From assembly GCA_029936315.1 (NCBI GenBank), contig JAPYTD010000031.1:1-49492 (forward strand): 49,492 nucleotides of DNA, written 5' to 3'. The notes under the pieces are model-generated. The model was not told where the DNA came from and searched no databases. It saw nothing but the letters and a program-made list of their open reading frames with translations. This DNA comes from Planctomycetota bacterium (GTDB lineage Bacteria; Planctomycetota; UBA1135; UBA2386). The number at the start of each line of letters is the position of its first letter. Positions within the stretch are counted from its first letter, which is position 1. Position numbers and translations under genes: made by a program. Of the stretch, positions 16,251 through 23,574 are shown piece by piece.

Positions 16251-18599
16251 CTATTGGAGGTCGATACGTTCGATCGCGTCGATCCGGACCTTTACCGGGC
16301 CGGTCAGCGACGGCATTTCGCCGATGTCACCAACCTTGAGTCCGAGCAGCCCTTGGGCCATCGGAGCCATGTAGTTGATGGTGTTGTCGTCGGTCATGTC
16401 CCATGGGCCGAGCACGCGGTAGCTGTATGTCGTGCCACTGGCGCCTTCTTCGACCAGCGTGATGCGCTGGCCGGGAGCGACGACGTCGTCGGGGACCTCT
16501 TGGTCCTCGATCAGCTTTGCACTCTTGATCTGCTCGTCCATCTCCTGGGCGCGACCGGTGAGGTTGCGCTGCTCTTCCATGGCGGCGTCCCACTCGCTGT
16601 TTTCGCTAAGGTCACCCAGCGACGCGGCGGCACCAATGGCCTTCGAGTTCTCGGGAATCTTCACATCCACGAGCACCCGGTAGTCTTCCGTGATCCGCTT
16701 GAAGCCTTCCTGAGTCGTGTAGATGAACTCTCTGTCCCAGAACGGACGCTCCGGCTGAGCCAGCAGATCTGGGTAGAGCTTGTCCGCAGTGCGGTCCAGG
16801 TAGGTCTCGAGTTCCTGCGGGAAGTCGTCACCAGCACGCGCGACGATGCCGACGTAATGCTCCAGGTCATCGCGGGAGATGCCATCGCAAGCGCGGTCGA
16901 GGAGGCTGCGCTTACCGGTCAGCAAGCTGAGTACGCGGTTGAGCAGGCGACTGTGCAGTTGGTTCTTCTTGCGGTCCTCGTTGAGGATGCGGGCGAGTTG
17001 CAGCAGCACGCGAACCATCGAGACGGCGTCCGGGCAGTTGTCGACGCCTTCGAACACGCCATCGCTGAAGTACTTGCCGAGCAAGTAGGTCATCAGCGGG
17101 TGACGGCGCGGGTACGGCGCGACGCGGTCCCAGATTGTCAGGATCTCGGGGCCGTGCTTGGTGTCGACGAGTTTATCAGCGACCTTCTCGGCGATGGTTG
17201 CAGGCCATTCGGTCAGCGTCGCAATGCAGCGCGGGGCCCAGTCGCCACCGAGTGCTTGTGGCAGCAGCGATACGGCGTGTTCGCGTGAGGCTTGCGTCGC
17301 GAGCAGGTCGATCGCGGTCGGGTTGAGGTTGTCTTCACCCCCGACGTCGTTGCCCTCGGTCAGCAGTTCGCGCAGTTCTTCGGCGGCCGGCACCGATGCC
17401 TTGCGCCCGTTTTCTTCTAGGAACAGGATGCCGTCGAGGATGTGCGCATGGGTGTGCTCCGCCTCGGGGTTGGCCTGCTTCTCTTCGAGCGCCTTCTCGA
17501 TCGTCGTGCTGGCGAGATCGAGGATCTGCGCCTGCACTTCCGGGTCTTCCGTGCGCTTCAGGTACTCGCGCAGCACGGCAACGCGCTCACCGAGGTTGTT
17601 CTGATGCTTGAGCGTTGTGGTCGCCTCATCGACAAGGCTGACGGGCTTCTTGCGCAAGACAAAGATCGGACGCGTTGGCGTGCCTTCGACTTTGAGCCAT
17701 GGGTCCTTCGCCGCGGCCGTCTTGGCGGACTTCCACCACGTCGGCCACTTCTTGGTCTCAATGACCGAGCCCGCTAGCTCCTTCTTGAGTTGCGTGCTGG
17801 TGATCGTGCCGCGGTAGAGAATCGCGGTGCGACGGATCAAACCGTTCGGCTCGTTCTTGGCTTCTTCGTGCAGTTGATCCATACGCTGCAGCTTCATCGC
17901 GCGCAGATCGTCGTGATCGAGCGACTTGAAGCTGTCGAGCAGCGTGTCCAAAGGGAACGGTGAGCGTCGACCGGTGCTGAAGTGCACCGTGATCTCTTCC
18001 GTAGCCGAATCAAAGCCCTCGATTGTGCCTTCGCCCCAACCTGCGGGGTGATAGACGACGTAGCCGCGCGTGTAGCGGCGCAGCGAGTCGAAGTCGAGAA
18101 GAGCATTGACCGTGGCATTGCTCAGGCTGGAACGCTGCATGAACAGCGGTAGCCATGGCTCGTCCTTGTAGATCTCTTCGATCAGGTCGATGACCGTTTT
18201 GACCAGGGCGTCGTTGTGGGCGCTGCGCTGCATCGCACGGAACCCGAGTTCCATTGCGGCGCGCTCTTCGCCCTTGCCGGCCAGTGCCTCGATCATCGAG
18301 GTGGCCATACCCAATGCCTTACTCGCCATATCCTGTTCACACAGGAGGTCGAGCGTGTCGGCGTATTGAGGGATAAAATCGGCGCTCGGAGCACCGACCG
18401 CCTGTGACCAGGCGGTCTCGAGATCGTCGAGATTATGGGAGCGGGCGAGATGGACCAGTTCGTTCGTCAACTTCGGACCCGAGGGTGGCGTAACCAGCGG
18501 AAAATGGGCGGGGGACGATACCTGCTCGCGCCGGTCGTCGCCAGCTTGGATCCGCGTTCCGGCCGCTGTTCCGCGCAATACCGTGAATAGCTGGGCCAT
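16251..18599 (-). CDS. greA: Transcription elongation factor GreA, large form with N-terminal extension
   Basis: 782 residues, against about 158 for the usual GreA. The last roughly 160 residues are GreA: a coiled coil with the acidic tip LGDLSENSEWDAAMEEQ, then the FKBP-like C-domain (PGQRITLVEEG ... YRVLGPWDMT ... LLGLKVGD). GreA rescues backtracked RNA polymerase by stimulating transcript cleavage. The extension includes GYVVYHPAGWGEGTIEGFD and a WPTWWKSAKTAAAKDPW motif as in the long GreA proteins of Chlamydia and spirochaetes, followed by helical repeats. The start is uncertain: ATG 18599 lies inside a perfect hairpin, and a TTG near the residues KLTNELVHLA is an alternative. It is highly expressed-type housekeeping by family, and is followed closely by the hydrolase gene. 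Confidence 0.88.
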   Translation of the reverse strand: MAQLFTVLRGTAAGTRIQAGDDRREQVSSPAHFPLVTPPSGPKLTNELVHLARSHNLDDLETAWSQAVGAPSADFIPQYADTLDLLCEQDMASKALGMATSMIEALAGKGEERAAMELGFRAMQRSAHNDALVKTVIDLIEEIYKDEPWLPLFMQRSSLSNATVNALLDFDSLRRYTRGYVVYHPAGWGEGTIEGFDSATEEITVHFSTGRRSPFPLDTLLDSFKSLDHDDLRAMKLQRMDQLHEEAKNEPNGLIRRTAILYRGTITSTQLKKELAGSVIETKKWPTWWKSAKTAAAKDPWLKVEGTPTRPIFVLRKKPVSLVDEATTTLKHQNNLGERVAVLREYLKRTEDPEVQAQILDLASTTIEKALEEKQANPEAEHTHAHILDGILFLEENGRKASVPAAEELRELLTEGNDVGGEDNLNPTAIDLLATQASREHAVSLLPQALGGDWAPRCIATLTEWPATIAEKVADKLVDTKHGPEILTIWDRVAPYPRRHPLMTYLLGKYFSDGVFEGVDNCPDAVSMVRVLLQLARILNEDRKKNQLHSRLLNRVLSLLTGKRSLLDRACDGISRDDLEHYVGIVARAGDDFPQELETYLDRTADKLYPDLLAQPERPFWDREFIYTTQEGFKRITEDYRVLVDVKIPENSKAIGAAASLGDLSENSEWDAAMEEQRNLTGRAQEMDEQIKSAKLIEDQEVPDDVVAPGQRITLVEEGASGTTYSYRVLGPWDMTDDNTINYMAPMAQGLLGLKVGDIGEMPSLTGPVKVRIDAIERIDLQ

Positions 18600-18609
18600 T
18601 TGGCCCAGC
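18590..18609 (-). promoter_or_regulatory. Perfect hairpin enclosing the greA start codon
   Basis: GCTGGGCC (18590-18597) and GGCCCAGC (18602-18609) are perfect reverse complements around a four-base centre. Read on the minus strand, the predicted ATG (18599-18597) sits at the loop/stem junction. If formed in mRNA, it would hide the start, which would imply translational control or that the true start is downstream. A run of nine A (minus strand) lies just upstream. Confidence 0.4.
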
Positions 18610-18664
18610 GAACGGGGTCGGCGGCGGTCCGGCGGTGGCTTTTTTTTTCGGGGACCTGCTGGAC

Positions 18665-19363
18665 CTACTCAGCCAGGCGCGCGATTAGCGTGTGCACGTT
18701 GGTCGACGAGCAGGACTCGTCGTAGCAACTAAGCGGCACCTCATCGAGGACCTCATCGTCAGCGACGAGGATGATGTAGAACTCCTGGCCATACTGCTCG
18801 CGGAACGCGATGACCTTGGTCAGGATCGATGCCTTTGCGTCCTCAATGGCCTCGATGATGACGCCCTTGCCCTCACGGCCGCGACCACGCAGCACGATCA
18901 TTGGGGCGTAGGCCGCCACTTTCGTCTCGTCTAGGCGGATCTCGTAGTGCCTAGGGCTGTGGCTGTGCACGACGCCGGCGACCCCGAGCCGGTTGCAGAG
19001 CTGTTGCTCATAGCGGTTGGACAGCATGCGGCCGCCACAGCGCCCGAAGCCACCACCACCACCGCCATGGGCCATCAAAGGGTTGTCGTCATCAACACTT
19101 GCGACCGCGCGCGGCAGGAAGATGGTGCGATCGGATCGTGCCTTGGCTCGTGAAGCCCGCTTGGTCGGACGCGTCGCAACGGCCGAGGCCGTCGCCTTGG
19201 CGGCAGTTTTCTTTGGGGCAGCCTTCTTGGCGACCGTTTTGGTTGCTCTGGCCTTGGTTGTCGTGGTCTTGCTTGCGGTGGGCTTATTGGCAGTAGGGGT
19301 CTTCTTGGTGGCTTTCTTGGCTGTCGCCTTGGTGGGGGAAGCTGACTTAGTTTTCGCTGCCAT
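18665..19363 (-). CDS. Histone-H1-like tail fused to a degenerate PD-(D/E)XK-like domain
   Basis: 232 residues from ATG 19363 (MAAKTKSASPTKAT). Residues 1 to about 80 are Lys/Ala/Thr-rich with AKKA, TKAT and PKKTAAK repeats, like the C-terminal tails of histone H1 and bacterial H1 homologues, so they probably bind DNA or RNA. Residues about 80-110 hold a glycine run with Cys (GGGGGFGRCGGRM). The rest follows a nuclease-like pattern: SNRYEQQLCNRLG, HYEIRLDETKVAAYAPMIVL, KGVIIEAIEDAKASILTKV, FREQYGQEFYIILV. This resembles the Y-x-P-D ... (D/E)-x-K core, but the acidic residue and Lys are replaced (APM, IIEAI), so activity is doubtful. The domain assignment is by eye. Confidence 0.65.
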   Translation of the reverse strand: MAAKTKSASPTKATAKKATKKTPTANKPTASKTTTTKARATKTVAKKAAPKKTAAKATASAVATRPTKRASRAKARSDRTIFLPRAVASVDDDNPLMAHGGGGGGFGRCGGRMLSNRYEQQLCNRLGVAGVVHSHSPRHYEIRLDETKVAAYAPMIVLRGRGREGKGVIIEAIEDAKASILTKVIAFREQYGQEFYIILVADDEVLDEVPLSCYDESCSSTNVHTLIARLAE

Positions 19364-19403
19364 GGGCACGTCGTGGAGGCCGTCCGCCAGGCTCTCGAAG
19401 CGT

Positions 19404-19419
19404 TTACGTTCGGACGTAA
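19404..19419. promoter_or_regulatory. Palindrome TTACGT-TCGG-ACGTAA upstream of the H1-like gene
   Basis: A perfect 6-bp inverted repeat around TCGG, 41 bases upstream of ATG 19363 and about 145 bases upstream of the divergent gene at 19566. It is AT-richer than its surroundings. It could be an operator or a small mRNA hairpin in the leader of the minus-strand gene. Nothing in the sequence identifies a regulator. Confidence 0.3.
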
Positions 19420-19565
19420 GTAAAGGGGTGCGCTCAAGAGATCAGCCCGGTATGGGCTAGGGGATGGGGCCGCCGGATTTGCAGCAAGTAGACTAGCAGA
19501 CTTCGGCGATTCCGGAAGCCCTGGATCTCGCGTTCCTGGCCCCCGTGCGGTAGCCAAGGGTACTG

Positions 19566-20078
19566 ATGAGTGAGTTAGCCCCGCAACGCCTGCTGACCGC
19601 GCCGCTGGTCTTGTTCTTGTTGGTGGTGATTGCCATCGTGGCCGGAGCGTTGGCCAATCGTGCCGAGACGCCAGACTTGGAAGGCGCGATCGAATTGCTG
19701 GCTGACGGCGATCTCGACCGCGATGAACGCGACCAGATATTGTTGCGAATCATAGTATTAGGAGAGTCTGATTCCACGTTGAGAGGACGCTGGGCAGCGA
19801 CGTTGGCGGCCGTTGCTTTGCGGGATCGCGCGGCGTTTGATCGGCTCGAGTCGCGGCTGGAGCCCGGTACCAAGCGGGTGTTGCCGGCGAACCGCATGCG
19901 CTGGTTGTCGCTTGGCGATGCGGTGCTCGCCAACGTGCTCGCGGCGATGCTTGCCGAGGCCGCGGGCGACCCGACGCAAGCCTTGACCAAGTGGCAACAG
20001 GTGGCGGCTCAGTCGCGCCTCACGGCCAATGGAGTGTCTGCCAAGTTGGCGGAAGAGGCTGAGGTTCGCCTGAACTGA
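19566..20078 (+). CDS. Small membrane-anchored hypothetical protein
   Basis: 170 residues. One N-terminal membrane helix (LVLFLLVVIAIVAGALA, about residues 13-30) with a helical, Ala/Leu/Arg-rich domain beyond it, probably in the periplasm. The helices (AIELLADGDLDRDERDQILL, AVLANVLAAMLAEAAGDPTQAL) suggest TPR-like packing. No named family. It lies 95 bases upstream of the two PilT-like ATPase genes on the same strand, so it may belong to the same machine. Confidence 0.68.
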   Translation: MSELAPQRLLTAPLVLFLLVVIAIVAGALANRAETPDLEGAIELLADGDLDRDERDQILLRIIVLGESDSTLRGRWAATLAAVALRDRAAFDRLESRLEPGTKRVLPANRMRWLSLGDAVLANVLAAMLAEAAGDPTQALTKWQQVAAQSRLTANGVSAKLAEEAEVRLN

Positions 20079-20173
20079 TCCCGCTCGCGGACCCGGTTTG
20101 AACTAAGGGTCATTTGGCACCTCAAGCCGAAACGTCCATGGGACCGATGGGCAGGGTTCAGAGGCAAAGGCGA

Positions 20174-21490
20174 ATGGATGAATACCGACTTGGTTCGATC
20201 TTGCTGGAAGGCGGGGTCGTTGATGAAGCCGGTCTGGAACGCTGTTTGGCGATTCAGGCACTAACCGGCAGTTCGCGACCGATTGGTCGCATTCTCGTGG
20301 AACAGGGACTGCTTGATGAGGCGACTCTCACGCGGTTGCTTGAGCTGCAGAAGACGCGTCTTGCGTCACAGGCCGCTTTGATTCCGGCGGATGATCTCGC
20401 TTCGGGCTCGTTGTTAACGGCCGCCAAGGCAAACGGTGCGAGTGAGATTGTCGTCAGCGAAGGCCGCCCTGTCCGGGTGCGCATCGGTTCGAGCTGGCAG
20501 CGGCTTACCGACGAAACACTCAGCGGTCCTGAGGTCTGGGATTTCGTGCGCGAGACAATGGGATTCGACGTGCTCGAACAGCTCGCCGAGAACCACTTCG
20601 TTTCGAGGCCATGGGAGCTCGATGGCATTGGCGCTGGCGCTGCGATTGCGTTTCGCCAGTTTGATGGCGTCGCCGGTCGCCTGACGTTCGGGCGGACCAC
20701 GGTCGAGTCTCTGAGCGATCTCGGCATTCCCGAAGCCGTCGGCGAGGCGATTGACTCCGGCAAGGGCCTGGTCCTGTGCGTCGGCGAGCGTGGCATCGGC
20801 CGCTCCGAGTTGCTTGCGTCGCTGACGAAGCATGCCGCCCAGGATCCGAGTCAATACGTTGTCGTTGTCGATGACGAGCCGGTCGTGTGCCAAGAAGATG
20901 GTGCGCTGGTTGTGCAGCGTCAGTTTGGCATCGACCCGGAGACGCGTGCCGATGTGCTGCGCAGTGTCGTACGCGAAGATCCCGACGTCATGGTGATCGC
21001 GGACGTCGGTTCGCCCGAAACCTTCGAGTTGGCCCTGCGTGCCGCCGAAGGTGGCCGCCTCGTGATCGCCTACCTCGACGCCAAGAACGTCGTGCAGGCG
21101 CTCATGCGCATCTTCAACTTCTACCCGTCGTACGAACTGCCACGCATCCGAGTGGCGCTGGCGGCGGTGTTGCGTTCGGTGCTGGTGCGCCACCTCCTGC
21201 CCAATGCCGAATACACTGGCACGGTGTCCGCAACCGAGCTCTTAGTCGTGCAAGACCCCGTGCGCGAGGTTCTGCGCAGCGGTGGCGTCGAAGACATCAA
21301 CTTGCTCCTGCGCGCCGAAGGCGGCGCCTGCGGTTATCCACTGGATCGCAGCATGTTGGACCTGCTCGGCAGCGGGTTGGTGCGCATGGATGACGTGTTT
21401 GCGCGGGCCGAGGAGAAGGCCTGGTTGCTCGAGCGCACTCGCAACCTCGGTGTCGCTACGGATGCGGCCAAGCTAACGGAGAAGAACTGA
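20174..21490 (+). CDS. PilT/GspE-like ATPase with degenerate active site
   Basis: 438 residues from ATG 20174, preceded by AGAGGCAAAGG; an earlier frame start at 20114 is less likely. The N-terminus has two copies of the GspE/MshE N-domain motif (YRLGSILLEGGVVDEAGLER; PIGRILVEQGLLDEATLTRLL). The rest aligns with PilT, but the P-loop reads GERGIGRS, with Arg for the catalytic Lys. The Walker B region reads REDPDVMVIADVGSPET where PilT has (I/V)GE(M/L)RD, and the His box is lost. ATP hydrolysis is therefore unlikely, and the protein is probably a structural or regulatory partner. Its stop overlaps the start of an intact PilT-like gene. Confidence 0.82.
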   Translation: MDEYRLGSILLEGGVVDEAGLERCLAIQALTGSSRPIGRILVEQGLLDEATLTRLLELQKTRLASQAALIPADDLASGSLLTAAKANGASEIVVSEGRPVRVRIGSSWQRLTDETLSGPEVWDFVRETMGFDVLEQLAENHFVSRPWELDGIGAGAAIAFRQFDGVAGRLTFGRTTVESLSDLGIPEAVGEAIDSGKGLVLCVGERGIGRSELLASLTKHAAQDPSQYVVVVDDEPVVCQEDGALVVQRQFGIDPETRADVLRSVVREDPDVMVIADVGSPETFELALRAAEGGRLVIAYLDAKNVVQALMRIFNFYPSYELPRIRVALAAVLRSVLVRHLLPNAEYTGTVSATELLVVQDPVREVLRSGGVEDINLLLRAEGGACGYPLDRSMLDLLGSGLVRMDDVFARAEEKAWLLERTRNLGVATDAAKLTEKN

Positions 21491-22557
21491 TGGATACGAC
21501 TCGTCTCGATACCTTGCTTGCCGCGACTGTGCGGCTCGGCGCGACCGCACTCCACCTCGTGCCCGGCCGCGCGCCGGCATTGCGTGTGCAACGCCGCTTC
21601 GTCGAAGGGGATGACACACCTGTGCAGCTTGGCGACATCGAAGAGCTGACGAGCAACATGTTGTTCTCCGATCACCGCGAGCAACTCGAGCGCCGCGGCT
21701 ATGTCGAAGTCCTCTACGTTTCGCGTGCAGGCGGTCGCTATCGCGCCACCGTTTCGCGCACCAACGGGGAGACTTCGCTCGTCTTGTGCCCCGTTCCGAT
21801 CGAGGCGCCGCAACTCGCGTCGCTGGACTTGCCCGACCAGATCTCCGCGTTCACGCGCTGCCGTCAGGGGTTTGTCGCCGTTGGCGGCTTCTTTGGTGCT
21901 GGCAAGAGCACCACGTTGTCGGCCATCGTCGACGCGTGCAGCGGGGACTCGGATCGGCACATTGTGACGATCGAGGACTCGATCCAGGTCCTGCACCAAA
22001 ACGGCGCGTCGCTGCTGCATCAACGCGAAGTCGGCAGGCACGTCGTGACGGCGGCTGAGGGCGTGCGGCAAGCCGTGGCGTTCGGTGCGGACGTCATCGT
22101 CGTGTCGGAGATCCACGATCTGGCGACCTTGGATGCCGTGCTGACGGCGTCCGAATCAGGTTGCCTGGTGTTCGCCGGCGTCGAAGCTGGCTCGATCATT
22201 GGAGTATTGGTCGAGATGACTTCATTGGCGGCCGTCGAAGATCGGTCGCGAATGCGCACGAGATTGGCGAGATCATTGCGCGGAGTAACAGCGCAGAGCT
22301 TGTTGAACCGCTCGCACAAGGGTGGTCGCGTTCCGGTTGTCGAAGTTCTTGTCGCCAGTCCGGCCGTGCGAACGGCGATTCGCACAGGCCGACTCAAAGA
22401 CCTTCCGGCGATCATGCAGCGCTGCCGTGGCCTCGGCATGCAAACAACCGACATTGCGCTACGTAACTTGCTTAATCAGCACTTGGTCCTTGAGGAAGAA
22501 GCGCTTCTGCACGCGAGCGATCGAGAGGAAGTGCTGCTCCGTTACCCGGTGCGCTGA
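21490..22557 (+). CDS. PilT-like secretion/retraction ATPase
   Basis: 355 residues, start ATG overlapping the previous stop by one base. Walker A is intact (GGFFGAGKSTTL), the Asp box is present (HIVTIEDSIQVLHQ ... LLHQREVG), and the Walker B segment is GADVIVVSEIHDLATLDAVL with the catalytic Glu. The His box is not recognisable (FAGVEAGS). PilT-type hexamers power type IV pilus retraction or secretion. The tight coupling to a P-loop-defective paralogue suggests a mixed hexamer or two stacked rings with unequal subunits. No pilin or platform gene is in the window. Confidence 0.85.
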   Translation: MDTTRLDTLLAATVRLGATALHLVPGRAPALRVQRRFVEGDDTPVQLGDIEELTSNMLFSDHREQLERRGYVEVLYVSRAGGRYRATVSRTNGETSLVLCPVPIEAPQLASLDLPDQISAFTRCRQGFVAVGGFFGAGKSTTLSAIVDACSGDSDRHIVTIEDSIQVLHQNGASLLHQREVGRHVVTAAEGVRQAVAFGADVIVVSEIHDLATLDAVLTASESGCLVFAGVEAGSIIGVLVEMTSLAAVEDRSRMRTRLARSLRGVTAQSLLNRSHKGGRVPVVEVLVASPAVRTAIRTGRLKDLPAIMQRCRGLGMQTTDIALRNLLNQHLVLEEEALLHASDREEVLLRYPVR

Positions 22558-22621
22558 CCACAGCCGCGCTGTTACCGCGGGTTTCTCGCGGCCAACGCTA
22601 AAGAGCGGTTCCTTTGCCGCA

Positions 22622-22662
22622 GCGGGGGTGACCCCGCGGGAAACAGCCGGGGCCACCCGGCT
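22622..22662 (+). terminator. Tandem terminator hairpins after the PilT-like pair
   Basis: Two perfect hairpins: GCGGGG-GTGA-CCCCGC (22622-22637) and AGCCGGG-GCCA-CCCGGCT (22645-22662), the second followed by GGCTCTTTGT. They lie between the plus-strand ATPase operon and the convergent lptB-like gene, where a bidirectional stop is expected. Confidence 0.6.
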
Positions 22663-22708
22663 GGCTCTTTGTAATGGCCGTGAGCTGGCCAAATCGCGAA
22701 ATTGGGGA

Positions 22709-23524
22709 TCAGTCGAGTTCGAGCCCGCGCTCTTCCTCTTCGGTGATGCCTTCGCCGAACGAGCTGCCGAGATACACGCGCCGCACCTGTTCGTCGGCGA
22801 CGATCGACTGCGCGTCGCCGTTGGCGATCACCGAACCGGCGTTGATGATGTAGGCGCGGTGGGTGATGCGCAGCGTCGCGATGACGTTGTGCTCGGTGAT
22901 CAGGATGGCGATGCCGGAGCGCGCCAACGCGGCAAGGATCTGCTGGATCTCTTCCACGGTGATCGGGTCGACGCCGGCGAACGGTTCGTCGAGCAGCAGC
23001 AGTCGGGGTTCGGTTGCGAGCGCCCGCGCGATTTCGAGGCGGCGCTTCTCACCACCGGACATCGTCTCGGCGATCGAGTCGGCGACGTGCATCAGTTGCA
23101 GATCCTGCATCAACTCGCGCGCGCGTTCCTCACGAGGAGCCTTGCGCATGCCGCGCGCTTCGAGCACGCAGCGGATGTTGTCGATCGCCGACATCTTCTT
23201 GAAGACCGACTCTTGCTGCGCCAGGTAACCGAGCCCGCACCGGGCGCGCCGATACATCGGTTGCTTGGTTACGTCCTCGCCGTTGAGGAGCACGCGTCCG
23301 CTGTCCGGTGTGATCATGCCGACGACCATGCGGAACGTCGTTGTCTTACCAGCACCGTTCGGTCCCAAAAGGCCAATGATCTCGCCTTCGCGAACGCTAA
23401 GGCTGACTTCATTGACAACGCGCCTGCCGCGGTAGGCCTTGACCAGGTTGTCGGTATACAGCACCTCTTCGGCCTGCTCGGGGTCCGGCAGAACGATGTC
23501 GGGCGTTGCGTCGAGATCTGTCAT
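22709..23524 (-). CDS. lptB: LptB-like ABC transporter ATP-binding protein
   Basis: 271 residues from ATG 23524 (MTDLDATPDIVLPDPEQ). Walker A is LLGPNGAGKTTTF, the Q-loop region is RCGLGYLAQQESVFKKMS, the signature is MSGGEKRRLEIARAL, Walker B is LLLLDEPFAGVDP, and the switch His is in LITEHN. The 'R-R-A-R-x-G-L-G-Y-L-x-Q-x-x-S-V-F' string is characteristic of LptB, which powers lipopolysaccharide transport to the outer membrane. Branched-chain amino-acid ATPases are related but differ there. It has a slightly longer N-terminus than E. coli LptB (about 241 residues). It is 50 bases downstream of the signal peptidase gene. Confidence 0.9.
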   Translation of the reverse strand: MTDLDATPDIVLPDPEQAEEVLYTDNLVKAYRGRRVVNEVSLSVREGEIIGLLGPNGAGKTTTFRMVVGMITPDSGRVLLNGEDVTKQPMYRRARCGLGYLAQQESVFKKMSAIDNIRCVLEARGMRKAPREERARELMQDLQLMHVADSIAETMSGGEKRRLEIARALATEPRLLLLDEPFAGVDPITVEEIQQILAALARSGIAILITEHNVIATLRITHRAYIINAGSVIANGDAQSIVADEQVRRVYLGSSFGEGITEEEERGLELD

Positions 23525-23574
23525 TTGGTGCCTTGACGAAGTGTTCTTGACGAGGGGGGTTGCTCGACGAAGCG

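Noticed and set aside
18639-18648. T run after a GC-rich stretch as a terminator
   Set aside because: No inverted repeat directly precedes the run on the plus strand, and both neighbouring genes are on the minus strand, where it reads as A.
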